Of a stretch of 64,000 nt of DNA, positions 1-8,747 are shown piece after piece; position 1 is the first letter of the stretch, and each line of letters begins with the position of its first letter. Both the position numbers and the translations under genes were made by a program. This stretch comes from an uncultured Rhodopila sp. (GTDB taxonomy: Bacteria; Pseudomonadota; Alphaproteobacteria; Acetobacterales; Acetobacteraceae). The notes beneath the pieces were generated by a model. That model was not told the DNA's origin. It made no database searches and worked only from the letters and a program-made list of their open reading frames with translations. The stretch spans positions 1-64,000 of the forward strand of contig CAINOE010000084.1 of assembly GCA_903851415.1 (NCBI GenBank), in the 5' to 3' direction.

Positions 1-700
1 CCACGACTTGCGGCGGTCGGGCTGGCAAAGTCGTGGATGGCCGGGCCAAGCCCGGCCGTGACACGGGGGGACAGGGCGGCGACTCGGTCCCACCCTGCGT
101 GCCGCCCGGCAACTCACCCGGCGTGCCGTCCGGCCGCACCGACAGCCTCGGTCCGCACACCGGGCATGCAATCGGTTCGGCGTGGAAGCGCCGGTTCGCG
201 GGGTCCGCGTAGTCGGCGGCGCAGTCCGCGCACATCGCGAAACCCGCCATCGAGGTGTTCGCCCGGTCGTAGGGCGGCCGGCGGGTGATGGTGAAGCGCG
301 GGCCGCACTGCGTGCAGTTGACGAACGGGTAGCGGAAGAAGCGGCTCGCCGGATCGAACAGGTCGACCAGGCAGGCCGGGCAGGTCGCCGCATCCGGAAC
401 AATCCGCGTCGCCACAAGCCCGCCGGTGCTCTCGCGGATGGAGAACCCCGCCTCGCCCGACGGCGCCAGCGCGTCGATGCCGACTGCATCGATCGACGCC
501 AGCGGCGGCGCCTCGGCGGACAGACGGTCGAGGAAAGCGGCGATGCTGGCCCCCTCGACCTCGATCGTCACCCCGCCCGCGCCGTTATGCACGAAGCCGG
601 ACAAGCCACACTCATGCGCCAGCCGATGCACGAACGGCCGCATCCCGACGCCCTGCACGGCTCCGCTCAGACGCACGCGGATGCGTTGGGGGGCGCCCAT
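1..700 (-). CDS. hypF: HypF, carbamoyltransferase for hydrogenase maturation (N-terminal part, runs off the window)
   Basis: HypF takes carbamoyl phosphate and makes the thiocarboxamide that becomes the CN ligands of the [NiFe] centre. I see the acylphosphatase domain (residues 1-90, [14 protein letters not shown]). Two zinc-finger units follow: ATCPAC with NCTQCGPRF, then MCADCAADY with ACPVCGPRL. The start is the ATG at 700, just 3 bp after the hypB stop codon, so the two genes are coupled. After the second zinc finger the frame stays open but turns into Pro/Arg-rich sequence encoded by a dispersed palindrome. The YrdC and Kae1-like domains would lie outside the window, so I cannot tell whether the gene is intact. 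Confidence 0.9.
   Translation of the reverse strand, partial: MGAPQRIRVRLSGAVQGVGMRPFVHRLAHECGLSGFVHNGAGGVTIEVEGASIAAFLDRLSAEAPPLASIDAVGIDALAPSGEAGFSIRESTGGLVATRIVPDAATCPACLVDLFDPASRFFRYPFVNCTQCGPRFTITRRPPYDRANTSMAGFAMCADCAADYADPANRRFHAEPIACPVCGPRLSVRPDGTPGELPGGTQGGTESPPCPPVSRPGLARPSTTLPARPPQVV
29..66. repeat. Dispersed palindromic repeat inside hypF
   Basis: A short inverted repeat (GGATGGCCGGGCC / GGCCCGGCC type arms) belongs to the family seen at 3.4, 5.5, 35.0, 42.8, 55.2 and 56.8 kb. Here it lies within the hypF reading frame, in the stretch between the zinc fingers and the next domain, and is read through without a stop. Confidence 0.65.
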
Positions 701-703
701 GCG

Positions 704-1570
704 TCAGGCCGTGACGCGCCGCGCCGCGCGGGCCTCGATCCAGGCGAGGAAGGCGGCCAGCCCGTCGCCGGTCTTCGCCGACACGGTCAGGATTTGCAGA
801 TGCGGGTTGACCCGCAAGGCGGCGGCCAGGCAGGCCCCGACGTCGAAGTCCAGGTGCGGCAGCAGGTCCGACTTGGTCAAAAGCATCAAATCCGCCGCGG
901 CGAACATATCCGGGTATTTCGCCGGTTTGTCCTCGCCCTCGGTCACCGACAGCACCACCACCTTGTGCGCCTCGCCCAGGTCGAACGCCGCGGGGCACAC
1001 CAGATTGCCCACATTCTCGATGAACAGCACGCCGCCTTGTTCCAGCCCCAGCCCGTCCAGGGCGTGCCCGACCATATGGGCGTCAAGGTGGCAGCCTTTG
1101 CCGGTATTGACCTGCACCGCCTTGACCCCCGTGGCGCGGATGCGCTCGGCGTCGTTGGAGGTCTGCTGGTCGCCCTCGATCACCGCTATCGGCAAACGCT
1201 GCTTCAGCGCCGCGATCGTCTGGCACAGCAGCGTGGTCTTGCCGGACCCGGGGCTGGAGACAAGGTTCAGCACGAAGGTGCCGGTGCGGGCGAAACGCTC
1301 GCGGTTTCGACGCGCGTAGTCGTTGTTCTTCGACAGGATGTCGCGCTCGATGCGGACGATCCGCTCCTGGCTGAGGCCGGGGACATGCACGCCCGCAAGC
1401 CCGGCGCCGGCATCGATCAGGCCGTTGCTTTCGTGCGCGTGGTCGTGGTGATGGTGCCCGTGGTCATGGTGATGGTCATGCTCGTGATCATGGTCGTGAT
1501 GATGGTGATGCGGCCCGGGTGCCGCCCGCCCCTCGATCGTTTCCGTGCCGCAGCCGCAGACAGTGCACAT
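704..1570 (-). CDS. hypB: HypB, GTPase for nickel insertion into hydrogenase
   Basis: HypB works with HypA to deliver nickel to the hydrogenase large-subunit precursor. The N-terminus has the CTVCGC high-affinity nickel motif (residues 2-7). Residues 21-46 form a histidine-rich nickel-storage stretch with 18 His in 26 residues. The P-loop SSPGSGKTT is near residues 105-113. The length (288 aa) fits the family. I chose the ATG at 1570 over the GTG one codon upstream because it overlaps the hypA stop as TGATG and starts at the nickel motif. The gene lies between hypA and hypF in the usual order. Confidence 0.96.
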   Translation of the reverse strand: MCTVCGCGTETIEGRAAPGPHHHHHDHDHEHDHHHDHGHHHHDHAHESNGLIDAGAGLAGVHVPGLSQERIVRIERDILSKNNDYARRNRERFARTGTFVLNLVSSPGSGKTTLLCQTIAALKQRLPIAVIEGDQQTSNDAERIRATGVKAVQVNTGKGCHLDAHMVGHALDGLGLEQGGVLFIENVGNLVCPAAFDLGEAHKVVVLSVTEGEDKPAKYPDMFAAADLMLLTKSDLLPHLDFDVGACLAAALRVNPHLQILTVSAKTGDGLAAFLAWIEARAARRVTA

Positions 1571-1911
1571 CACTCAACCTCCAGTTCGCGAACCCTGAGT
1601 TCATCGCCCGACGTCATCTGCACGTGGTGCTGTCCGCAGTCCGGACAGGCGCCGAACCGTTCCTGCAAAGCCACCGTCTTGCCGCAGTCGAGGCACCAGC
1701 CGGCGCCGGGAGTCCGTTCGATGACCAGCGTCGCCCCCTCGGCGATCGTACCATGGCTGACCGCGTCGAAACAGAACAGCATCGCCTCCGGCGCGACATG
1801 CCCGAGCACCCCGATTTCCAGGGTGATCGACTTGACGCGCAAGAAACTTTGCTTGCGAGCCGCGTCCTCGACCAGGCCGACAACCCCCTCGCACAGCGCC
1901 ATTTCATGCAT
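1570..1911 (-). CDS. hypA: HypA, nickel metallochaperone
   Basis: This 113-aa protein begins MHEMALCEG, with the conserved His2 nickel ligand. It has the zinc-binding pair CLDC ... CPDC in its C-terminal half. It transfers nickel to HupL together with HypB. A longer frame exists upstream, but the conserved N-terminus fixes the start at 1911. The start overlaps the end of hupK by 8 bp, and the stop overlaps the hypB start by one base, so translation is coupled along the operon. Confidence 0.96.
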   Translation of the reverse strand: MHEMALCEGVVGLVEDAARKQSFLRVKSITLEIGVLGHVAPEAMLFCFDAVSHGTIAEGATLVIERTPGAGWCLDCGKTVALQERFGACPDCGQHHVQMTSGDELRVRELEVE

Positions 1912-2920
1912 CGGCGGCGCTTTCAACCGAGACGCGCAGCGCGACGCAGGGATCGAAGGCGGCGGCGCGGCGGGTGATCGCGGCCACGGCATCGGTGCCC
2001 GGACGATATCCCGTCAGCGCGAGCACCAGCGGGCCGGCAGGATGGAAATTCCACTCCGTCGGGGCCAGCACCCGCGCGTCCAGAAGCTTGCCGTCTGCAT
2101 CCAACACGAGGCGATAGTAAAGCCGCCCACGCGGCGTTTCCACCGCCGCATAGCCCGCATCCGGTCCGGCGGAACCAGCCGAGATCCAACCGCCCGGGGA
2201 TGCGGCTTCCGGGTCGAGCAGCAGCGCGGCGGCCTCGCGAATTTCCGCCGCACGCGCTCCCGCCGCCGCTTCCGGTTCGGCCGCGGATATCCCGTGGCGA
2301 GCGGCGGGGCCGGTTTCGGGGACGCGGCCGGGCAGCTGCGGCGCCCGGATAAAACCTGTATCAGCGGCAAGCGCGGCGATGATCGCCTCATCGTCCGCAG
2401 GGGAAATCACGTCGGCAAGCCGGCCTGTACGCCCCGTCGTGGCGGCCGCAGGGCCGCCATCCACGCCTGGCGTAGCCAGCCGGGCGAGCCCGTCGGCGAG
2501 CCGGGAGGCAGCATCGGGGCGAACGGTTCCGCTCCTGGCCGCATTCTGTCCCGTCGCGATCGCATCGCGCAACGCAGCAAGGTTGCCGGCCCATCGGCTG
2601 GTCCGATGTTGGTCCGTAAACAGAGTGCGGAGATGCTCGGCCAGCCGTTCGCCGGCCAGCCGGATCATCCAGCGGCCGATCTCAGAGCGGGGCAGGGTGG
2701 CGCCCTTTGCCGCCGCGGCCGCAAAGTGGACCGAAGCGGCGTGCGACTGCCCGCACAGGCCATGCAAAGCGGCCATGGCCTCGGCGACGACCGCAGCCGG
2801 GCGGCCGATCATGGCCGAGGCGAGCGATACCGGGCGTTCCGAGGCGATGGCGACACGCCTGACCGTGTCACCGGCGAGGAACGCGGTGACGCATATTTCC
2901 CCTTCGCGAATCCCGCTCAT
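1904..2920 (-). CDS. hupK: HupK, hydrogenase large-subunit-like maturation scaffold
   Basis: This 338-aa protein is related to the [NiFe] large subunit. Its C-terminus (SFDPCVALRVSVESA) resembles the HupL motif DPCLACSTH but keeps only the first cysteine, as expected for a scaffold rather than an enzyme. HupK proteins assist assembly of the Fe(CN)2CO centre, by analogy with Rhizobium and Rhodobacter. The start MSGIREGEI at 2920 overlaps the hupJ stop in an ATGA junction. The frame extends further upstream, but that part reads hupJ out of frame. Confidence 0.85.
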   Translation of the reverse strand: MSGIREGEICVTAFLAGDTVRRVAIASERPVSLASAMIGRPAAVVAEAMAALHGLCGQSHAASVHFAAAAAKGATLPRSEIGRWMIRLAGERLAEHLRTLFTDQHRTSRWAGNLAALRDAIATGQNAARSGTVRPDAASRLADGLARLATPGVDGGPAAATTGRTGRLADVISPADDEAIIAALAADTGFIRAPQLPGRVPETGPAARHGISAAEPEAAAGARAAEIREAAALLLDPEAASPGGWISAGSAGPDAGYAAVETPRGRLYYRLVLDADGKLLDARVLAPTEWNFHPAGPLVLALTGYRPGTDAVAAITRRAAAFDPCVALRVSVESAADA

Positions 2921-3354
2921 CGACTGCCGAAAAACAGGCGGCGGCGGTCGAGCGCGGGGGCGGGCTCGTCCTGTAGGCCAAACAGTGCGTTCAGCGCGGC
3001 CAGAGCGGTGACTCCGGTGACCGCCGGGTCGTCGAACACGTCCATCGGCGAGAACAGCGATGCGCTGGCGATGCGGCCGAAGCCGTCGAGGTCCGAGACG
3101 GTCGCCTCGATCTCGGCACCCGGTAAGGCGATGGCCACGCTGCCGCCGGGCAACGGCACGGCTGCCGGATCGTCCGGGATGGCGACGACGTTCATGAACC
3201 AGGGGGTGACGGCCACGCCGACGGTCCAGGGACCGTGGCGACGGAACTCTGTCATCTGCACCGTCAGCTTTGGATTGTATATCGGCAGATCGGCCATGTG
3301 CGGCGCGATGGCTTGCCACAGCGCGGCCAGACGGGGGGCGGGATCGAGCGGCAC
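2917..3354 (-). CDS. hupJ: HupJ, HybE-family hydrogenase assembly chaperone
   Basis: The core APHMADLPIYNPKLTV ... WTVGVAVTPWFMNVV is characteristic of the HybE/HupJ chaperone family, which helps proofread the small or large subunit before export. The open frame reaches back to 3633, but its first 93 codons are translated repeat DNA. I therefore place the start at GTG 3354 (MPLDPAPRLAALW), preceded by AGAGGA about 12 nt upstream, giving 145 aa. The stop overlaps the hupK start. The exact start is an inference, and an N-terminus partly built from the repeat cannot be excluded. Confidence 0.8.
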   Translation of the reverse strand: MPLDPAPRLAALWQAIAPHMADLPIYNPKLTVQMTEFRRHGPWTVGVAVTPWFMNVVAIPDDPAAVPLPGGSVAIALPGAEIEATVSDLDGFGRIASASLFSPMDVFDDPAVTGVTALAALNALFGLQDEPAPALDRRRLFFGSR

Positions 3355-3371
3355 CGCGCGGGCCGATCCTC

Positions 3372-3614
3372 TTGTGTCATGGCCGGGCTTGTCCCCATAG
3401 CTGTCAGGATAAGGGGTCGTGCGGAGCACCGCTTTTCCCCCACCGTCATGGCCCGGCTTATCCGGGCCACCTATCGCGGCAGGGTGCTGGCATAGGTGGC
3501 CCGGACGAGCCGCGCCATGACGATGAAAGAGCGACGCCTCGGCCAAACTTTTCTCCGGCTGCACCCTATCCTGAGAGCTATGGGGCCTGGCTTGGCCCGG
3601 CCATGACACGGGGG
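3372..3614. repeat. Nested pair of palindromic repeats between hupI and hupJ
   Basis: Two inverted repeats lie one inside the other. The outer arms (about 3372-3420 and 3566-3614) pair TGTCATGGCCGGGC with its complement and share a CATAGCT-TCAGGATA tail. The inner element (about 3437-3532) has arms ACCGTCATGGCCCGGCTTAT / GAGCCGCGCCATGACG around a CACCTATCGCGGCAGG loop. RNA from this spot could fold into a long hairpin within the hup mRNA. Confidence 0.8.
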
Positions 3615-3622
3615 GGCGCGCC

Positions 3623-3808
3623 TCAACCATCATCCGTCACCCGCAGGAACTTCGTCCGCGGCGCATCGCAGTTCGGGCAGCACCACGCCTCGGGCAGTTC
3701 CTCGAACAGCGTGCCCGCCGGGATCTGCCACACCGGATCGCCGGCCTCCGGATTGTACTCCTGCCAGCAGACCCCGCATTCGAACCGGGATGCCGCGGTG
3801 GCGCTCAT
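3623..3808 (-). CDS. hupI: HupI, rubredoxin of the hydrogenase operon
   Basis: This 61-aa rubredoxin has the two iron-binding pairs CGVC (residues 11-14) and CPNC (44-47), and the family segment AGDPVWQIPAGTLFEELPEAWCCP. Rubredoxins of this type protect or reduce the HupS iron-sulfur clusters during maturation when oxygen is present. The start at 3808 overlaps the hupH stop in an ATGA junction. A longer frame upstream is a hupH shadow. The nested palindromes follow directly downstream. Confidence 0.95.
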   Translation of the reverse strand: MSATAASRFECGVCWQEYNPEAGDPVWQIPAGTLFEELPEAWCCPNCDAPRTKFLRVTDDG

Positions 3809-4662
3809 CGGAAATATGCCTCCTCGATCTCCCGCAGCCTGACCGCGGAATCGCGAAAATCCTCCTCCGCCGCGCACGCGACGATCGGAACGTCGCAGAT
3901 TTCCACGGTGTCGAGCAGGATGGTATCGGACGAATTGAAATACTGCACCGACCAGACGCCATGCACCGCCGTCGCCTGGATGCGGCAACTGCCATAGCCG
4001 TGCGAGGCGATCCGCACCGGGCCGGTGGCCAGCGAGTCCTGGAGGAACCCGATGTCCTCCGGCGTCATCGGCAGCAGCGATAAGGAAATCGTGTGCGCCT
4101 CGTCCCCCGGCTGCCGCCGCCGGACGCGGTCGCGGATTTCCGCCAGCACCGGCATGACGTTCATCGCGCCCTCGGGCGGTTCACCAAAGGCGAGATCCGC
4201 CAGCGTCATCGCCGCGGCGCGGCGGATCGCCTGCGGGATGGCGGAGACCTCGGCATAGTCGGCGATCAGCCTGCCGGTGGCATCGGTGAAGCGGACGCGC
4301 CAAAGGCCGGTCATCACGCTCTCCTGCACCTGCGCCAGGACTCCGTCCGGCAGGGCTGCCAGGGCGTTGACCTCGCCCTCCCCCAGCACTTCGCCGACGA
4401 GCGCCACCTCCTCGGGTCCGAGTTCGCCGAGATCGAACAGGATGCCGGGCGCGCTGGCGGTCTGATGCTCCAGCGCCTCGGCCAGACGCGGCAGCAGGGC
4501 CGCGACCCCCGGGCAGCGCGCGACCATCGCCTCGGCGCCGGTGGTGGCGAGGAAGGACAGCGCCCCCGTGCCGGTGGTGCCGGATTTCCTGTCGCCGGCC
4601 GCGGGCTGCAGCACGACGGGACTTTCCGCCCACTCCGGCGATACCTGGATACCCGGTTTCAT
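3805..4662 (-). CDS. hupH: HupH, HyaF-family hydrogenase maturation protein
   Basis: This 285-aa protein matches the HupH/HyaF family in length and in its C-terminal half, including ALPDGVLAQVQESVMTGLWRV-type sequence near the middle and SHGYGSCRIQATAVHGVWSVQYFNS near residues 225-249. HupH is needed for HupS maturation in rhizobia. The start at 4662 overlaps the hupG stop and the stop overlaps the hupI start, so it sits in a tightly coupled block. Confidence 0.9.
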   Translation of the reverse strand: MKPGIQVSPEWAESPVVLQPAAGDRKSGTTGTGALSFLATTGAEAMVARCPGVAALLPRLAEALEHQTASAPGILFDLGELGPEEVALVGEVLGEGEVNALAALPDGVLAQVQESVMTGLWRVRFTDATGRLIADYAEVSAIPQAIRRAAAMTLADLAFGEPPEGAMNVMPVLAEIRDRVRRRQPGDEAHTISLSLLPMTPEDIGFLQDSLATGPVRIASHGYGSCRIQATAVHGVWSVQYFNSSDTILLDTVEICDVPIVACAAEEDFRDSAVRLREIEEAYFR

Positions 4663-5105
4663 GCGCCGCCCCTGCCGTTGGTGTGCCGGAACTCGACCTG
4701 CGGACGCACCGGAGCCGCCATTTCCGGCGCGGCGGGGGCGAGCAGGGTCTGCAACGTCGCCACGTAATCGGACCAGTCTCGGATGCGCGGCAGGACGCCC
4801 AACGGCGCCGGCCCGCGGGTGACCACGAGGCTGGGTAAGATCTGAACATGGAAGCGCGTTTTCAGCGTGTCTTCGGCCGAGCGGGCAACGACCGCGGCAC
4901 GCAGGCGGCCCGGGAATGCGGCAAGCAGTTCCGGCAGCACGACGGCGACGTCGTGGCTTTCGCTGCGTTGCGCCGGGTCGCCGGTGAAGAACAGCAGCGT
5001 GTTCGGCGGTTCGCCCGCGGCGGGCGCCAGGAAGGCGTCGATGCTGTGCTCGTCCACCGTCGGGAGGCCGTGCCGGCTGGACAGGGAGGCGATCAGCGAT
5101 GACAT
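4659..5105 (-). CDS. hupG: HupG, thioredoxin-fold chaperone for the hydrogenase small subunit
   Basis: This 148-aa HyaE/HupG family protein has a thioredoxin-like fold without the CxxC active site (TLLFFTGDPAQRSESHDVAVVLPELL ... ILPSLVVTRG). These proteins bind the Tat signal of HupS and delay export until it is mature. I chose MSSLIASL at 5105. The frame continues upstream to 5417, but that part is a shadow of hupF. The stop overlaps the hupH start. Confidence 0.87.
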   Translation of the reverse strand: MSSLIASLSSRHGLPTVDEHSIDAFLAPAAGEPPNTLLFFTGDPAQRSESHDVAVVLPELLAAFPGRLRAAVVARSAEDTLKTRFHVQILPSLVVTRGPAPLGVLPRIRDWSDYVATLQTLLAPAAPEMAAPVRPQVEFRHTNGRGGA

Positions 5106-5125
5106 GCCGGGTGTTCCTCTGGTGG

Positions 5126-5419
5126 TCAGTCGCGCAAATGCGCGGGCAGTTCGGGTTCGCGGTCGATCAGGTCCTGGAACAGGTGCTCGAAAGCGCGGCC
5201 TTCGAGCGCGGCGGCGAGTCCTTCCAGCGCCCGGTCGATCGAGCCGGCTTCTTCTTCGTCCAGTACCCGGACGGCGGTGTCGATATGCACCAGCACCTTC
5301 GTGCCGGCCGGTTGCGGGCCGATGAGCATCAGCGAGACCTGGCGCAGCTCCTCGCCGCGTCCGCACAAGGCGCAGGCGTCGCTGCCGGTCAGCACGGTCA
5401 TGGGGAGGCCGAGGCACAT
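5126..5419 (-). CDS. hupF: HupF, HypC-family hydrogenase chaperone
   Basis: This 97-aa protein starts MCLGLPMTV. The Cys2 typical of HypC/HupF is the residue that binds the Fe(CN)2CO precursor or the large subunit. The protein is longer than HypC at its C-terminus, as is usual for HupF, which stabilises HupL when oxygen is present. It lies 20 bp before hupG. It is separated from hupD by about 190 bp that contain a palindromic repeat. Confidence 0.93.
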   Translation of the reverse strand: MCLGLPMTVLTGSDACALCGRGEELRQVSLMLIGPQPAGTKVLVHIDTAVRVLDEEEAGSIDRALEGLAAALEGRAFEHLFQDLIDREPELPAHLRD

Positions 5420-5452
5420 GTCAGCGGCTACCTTCCGGGGTCATGGCTGTTC

Positions 5453-5543
5453 CCCCTCGTCATGGCCCGGCTTGTCCGGGCCACCTGTCGCCCGCACCTA
5501 CCGCCATAGGTGGGTCGGACAAGCCGCGCCATGACGAGGAGGG
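5453..5543. repeat. Palindromic repeat between hupD and hupF
   Basis: Inverted arms CTCGTCATGGCCCGGCTTGT and ACAAGCCGCGCCATGACGAG flank a loop related to the other copies (CACCTGTCG ... CATAGGTGG). It fills much of the hupD-hupF gap and could fold in the operon mRNA. Confidence 0.8.
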
Positions 5544-5608
5544 CCCGCCGGGCCATGACTCGTGCGGGGGCAGGGGATGCCGTGCTGCCCGTTCCGCTGT
5601 CCACCTGT

Positions 5609-6172
5609 TCATGCGGAAGCCCGTTCGTACGCAGCGTGACCGATATCGTTACTCAGCAGCCCTTCGTCCTCCCGCAGCGGCACCGCCCGCATCCGCACCG
5701 CCAGACCCCATTCCGCTAGCACCGCCACCGCCGCCTCCACCGCGGCGCCGATCGCATCACGCACTGGCGGGGTCAGCGGACCGCCCCAGTCCTCCAGATC
5801 GACGGGCTGGCAGCCGATCAACGCCAGCCGTTTCGGATAGGCGCCGAGCAGGTCGGCGGCGGACAGCACTTCCTGGAAACCCGTCTGGTGCAGGCTCATT
5901 TTCTTCGCGCCGGTGAACTTCGGCACCTCCTTGTCCCGCACGATCTTCAGCGTGCCGGGCTCCAGCCCGTAGTCGATCGCGTCGAACACCAGCAGGTCAT
6001 CGGCGTCCTGCAGATAGTTCACCAAATACAGGCCCTGGGTGCCCCCGTCCAGCAGCACGGCATCATCCGGCAGTTCATACCGGCGGTGGAACGCCTCCAC
6101 CGCCCGCACGCCGAACCCTTCATCCGCCCACAGGATGTTGCCAATGCCGAGGACCAGCACCGTCACCGTCAA
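5609..6172 (-). CDS. hupD: HupD, hydrogenase maturation endopeptidase
   Basis: This 187-aa member of the HyaD/HybD peptidase family cuts the C-terminal tail of HupL after nickel insertion. I see the N-terminal LGIGNILWADEGFGVRAVEAF, in which Glu18 is the expected metal ligand. DAIDYGLEPGT and LIGCQPVDLEDWGGPLTP follow. The start at 6172 overlaps the hupC stop in ATGA. A 44-bp fossil of this gene is present downstream of hupC2. Confidence 0.96.
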   Translation of the reverse strand: MTVTVLVLGIGNILWADEGFGVRAVEAFHRRYELPDDAVLLDGGTQGLYLVNYLQDADDLLVFDAIDYGLEPGTLKIVRDKEVPKFTGAKKMSLHQTGFQEVLSAADLLGAYPKRLALIGCQPVDLEDWGGPLTPPVRDAIGAAVEAAVAVLAEWGLAVRMRAVPLREDEGLLSNDIGHAAYERASA

Positions 6173-6933
6173 TCCTCCCGGTCGTCGCGGAACTGCCGCT
6201 CACCGGAAATCATCGTCGAGATCATCGTCTGCCGGCTCATGATGTCCTCGCGGACCGCGGCATAGACGTGGAGGATGACGAAGGTGATGATCACCCACAT
6301 CCCCATATGGTGCCACGTGTGCACGTCCTGGCTGTTGGGAAACAGCCTGAACACCCAGCCGAACGCCTTCGCCTGCCAACTGTCGTTGCCCTCGCCCTGC
6401 GAATACAGCGCGAAGCCCGTGCAGATCATGCCGATGGTGATGGACGTCACCATCAGCACCATGAAGATATGCGCCAGCGGGTTGTGGCCGATGTATTTCT
6501 TCGGCTCCTTTTCCAGGAACAGGTACCAGCGCGCTTCCTGGCGCACTCCGCTCCACCATTTGCGGCTCCAGACCGGCAGGTAGAAAATCTGCCGTGCATG
6601 GATGTTGCCGACAAACGCCCAGTAGATCCGCATGGCAAACCCGATGGCCAGGATATAGCCCGCGGTGAAATGCGTCGTGCGGATATAGCCCATCAGGAAG
6701 TGGTCCGAAGCCTCCCCCGACAGCGTCGGCAACGGTTCGCCGATGAAATACCCGCTGACCGCCAGAACGATGATGCACAGCGCATTGACCCAGTGCCACA
6801 GCCGCACCGGCGCCTCATACACATAGATCGTCGGCCGGTTTATCGGCAGTTCCCGGTTCAGCGCGCCGCCGATATCGGCGACCCCGGCAAGCACCTGCTC
6901 CTGGAACTTGCTCGGACGCGTGGTAGTGGGCAA
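6169..6933 (-). CDS. hupC: HupC, membrane cytochrome b of the uptake hydrogenase
   Basis: HupC anchors HupSL in the membrane and passes electrons from hydrogen to quinone. This copy has 254 aa with four hydrophobic segments and haem-ligand histidines (WHWVNAL, TTHFTAGY, HTWHHMGMW, ILHVYAAV). I place the start at the TTG at 6933 (MPTTTRPSKFQEQVL), preceded by GGGGGA about 6 nt upstream. The longer upstream frame overlaps hupL and is not real. It is closely similar to HupC2 at 10.2 kb. Confidence 0.93.
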   Translation of the reverse strand: MPTTTRPSKFQEQVLAGVADIGGALNRELPINRPTIYVYEAPVRLWHWVNALCIIVLAVSGYFIGEPLPTLSGEASDHFLMGYIRTTHFTAGYILAIGFAMRIYWAFVGNIHARQIFYLPVWSRKWWSGVRQEARWYLFLEKEPKKYIGHNPLAHIFMVLMVTSITIGMICTGFALYSQGEGNDSWQAKAFGWVFRLFPNSQDVHTWHHMGMWVIITFVILHVYAAVREDIMSRQTMISTMISGERQFRDDRED

Positions 6934-6947
6934 GGCGAATCCCCCGC

Positions 6948-8747
6948 TTAACGGATGGTGACGGTCGCCATGTCCTGGCCATCCGGCGACATGACATGAG
7001 TGGAACAGGCCAGGCACGGATCGAACGAATGGATCGTACGCAAAATCTCCAGCGGCTTCTGCGGATCGGCCATCGGCGTATCCAGCAGCGCCGCCTCGAA
7101 TGCGCCGATGTTGCCGGCCGGATCGCGCGGCGAACCGTTCCAGGTTGTCGGCACGACGCACTGATAGTTGTCGATCCGGCCGTCCTTGATCTTCACCCAA
7201 TGCGCCAGCGACCCGCGCGGCGCCTCGGTGAAGCCAACGCCCTTGACGTCGCGCGGCCAACTGTCCGGACTCCACTTGTCGGTGTTCGCCGTGGACAGAT
7301 CGCCATTCTTGAGGCTGGTCATCAGCTTGTCCTGGAAGTAACGAAGCTGCCCTGCCGCCCACTGGCATTCCAGCCCGCGCGCCGCGGTGCGGCCGAGGGT
7401 CGAGAACAGCGCCGTCACCGGCAGCCCGAGATCCGTCAGCAGCTTGTCGGCCGGTTCCTTGAACTCCGGCTTGCCCTGCGCGTAACCGACGACCCAGCGG
7501 GCGAGGGGGCCGACCTCGACGGCGTTGCCCTTCCAGCGGGGCGCTTTGACGAAGGAATATTTCGCGGCTTCGTCCACCGCCTCGATCGACGTCCTCGTGC
7601 CCTTGGCGTTCGGACCGAGAACGTAATTCGGCTCGGTGACGCCATCATAGGGATGCAGCCCCTTCGACTCGTCGCTATATGTGTACCAGCTATGGCTGAC
7701 GAATTCCTGAACTTGCGACGGGTCGCCCAGATCGATCGGGTGGACTTCGTTCAGGTTGCCGTTCAGGATCACGCCGCGCGGCAGCTTGAGGTTGGCTGCG
7801 GAATAGTCGTTGGCGTGCTCCGGAATGTCGCCATACGACATCACCGACTTGCCCGACAGCCCGCCGCCGTAGGTCCAGTCCTTGTAGAACGACGCAATCG
7901 CCGCCAGATCCGGCAGGTAGACCTGGTTGGCGAACGTCACCATCCGGTCGATGACCTCGGACACCAGGTTCAGCCGCTCCATGTTGATCGCGCCGACGGC
8001 GCCGGTGCCGTCGAGGTTGATCGCGCAGGGAACGCCGCCGACAAGCCAATTCGGATGCGGATTCTTGCCGCCGTAGATGGTGTGGATCCGGACCATGTCC
8101 TTCTGGAAGTCGAGCGCCTCCAGGTAGTGCGCCACCGCCATCAGATTGGCTTCCGGCGGCAGCTTGTACGCCGGATGGCCCCAGTATCCGTTCTTGAACG
8201 GACCCAACTGTCCGCTGTCGACGAACTTTTTCAGCCGCGTCTGCAGATCCTTGAAGTAGCCGGGCGACGACAGCGGCCAGGGCGAAATCGACTGCGCCAG
8301 CGCGCTGGTCGCCTTCGGGTCCGCCGACAGGGCCGAAACGACATCGACCCAGTCCAGCGCGTGCAGATGGTAGAAATGCACGATATGGTCGTGCACCTGC
8401 AGCGTCAACTGCATGATGTTACGGATCGTGTTGGCGTTTTCCGGGATATTGATGGAAAGCGCGTTCTCCACCGCGCGCACCGAGGTCAGCGCATGGGTGC
8501 CGGTGCAGACGCCGCAAATTCGTTCTGTAAACGCCCAGGCGTCGCGCGGATCGCGGCCGCGCAAAATCACCTCGATGCCGCGCCACATCGTTCCGGTGGA
8601 CACGGCATTGCGGATGACGTTGTTGCTGTCCACGTTCACTTCGAGGCGCAGATGGCCCTCGATGCGGGTGACCGGATCGACGACGACCCGCTTGCCGGAG
8701 TTGTCGAGGTTGAAGCCGTTCGGGGTCTGGACGCCCATGTTATTCAT
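6948..8747 (-). CDS. hupL: HupL, large (nickel-iron) subunit of uptake hydrogenase
   Basis: This 599-aa catalytic subunit carries both nickel-binding pairs: RICGVC (residues 76-81) and DPCLAC (576-581). The DPCLACSTH motif ends at His584, so HupD should remove the last 15 residues ([15 protein letters not shown]). The start overlaps the end of hupS by 8 bp. It is the only complete large-subunit gene in the window, so any partner of HupS2 must be this protein or one encoded elsewhere. Confidence 0.98.
   Translation of the reverse strand: MNNMGVQTPNGFNLDNSGKRVVVDPVTRIEGHLRLEVNVDSNNVIRNAVSTGTMWRGIEVILRGRDPRDAWAFTERICGVCTGTHALTSVRAVENALSINIPENANTIRNIMQLTLQVHDHIVHFYHLHALDWVDVVSALSADPKATSALAQSISPWPLSSPGYFKDLQTRLKKFVDSGQLGPFKNGYWGHPAYKLPPEANLMAVAHYLEALDFQKDMVRIHTIYGGKNPHPNWLVGGVPCAINLDGTGAVGAINMERLNLVSEVIDRMVTFANQVYLPDLAAIASFYKDWTYGGGLSGKSVMSYGDIPEHANDYSAANLKLPRGVILNGNLNEVHPIDLGDPSQVQEFVSHSWYTYSDESKGLHPYDGVTEPNYVLGPNAKGTRTSIEAVDEAAKYSFVKAPRWKGNAVEVGPLARWVVGYAQGKPEFKEPADKLLTDLGLPVTALFSTLGRTAARGLECQWAAGQLRYFQDKLMTSLKNGDLSTANTDKWSPDSWPRDVKGVGFTEAPRGSLAHWVKIKDGRIDNYQCVVPTTWNGSPRDPAGNIGAFEAALLDTPMADPQKPLEILRTIHSFDPCLACSTHVMSPDGQDMATVTIR

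Noticed and set aside
182-3400. A 1072-codon plus-strand open frame over the hyp/hup genes
   Set aside because: It has no domain pattern and runs opposite to hypF, hypB, hypA and hupK, whose motifs are all clear. High-GC antisense frames like this are common.
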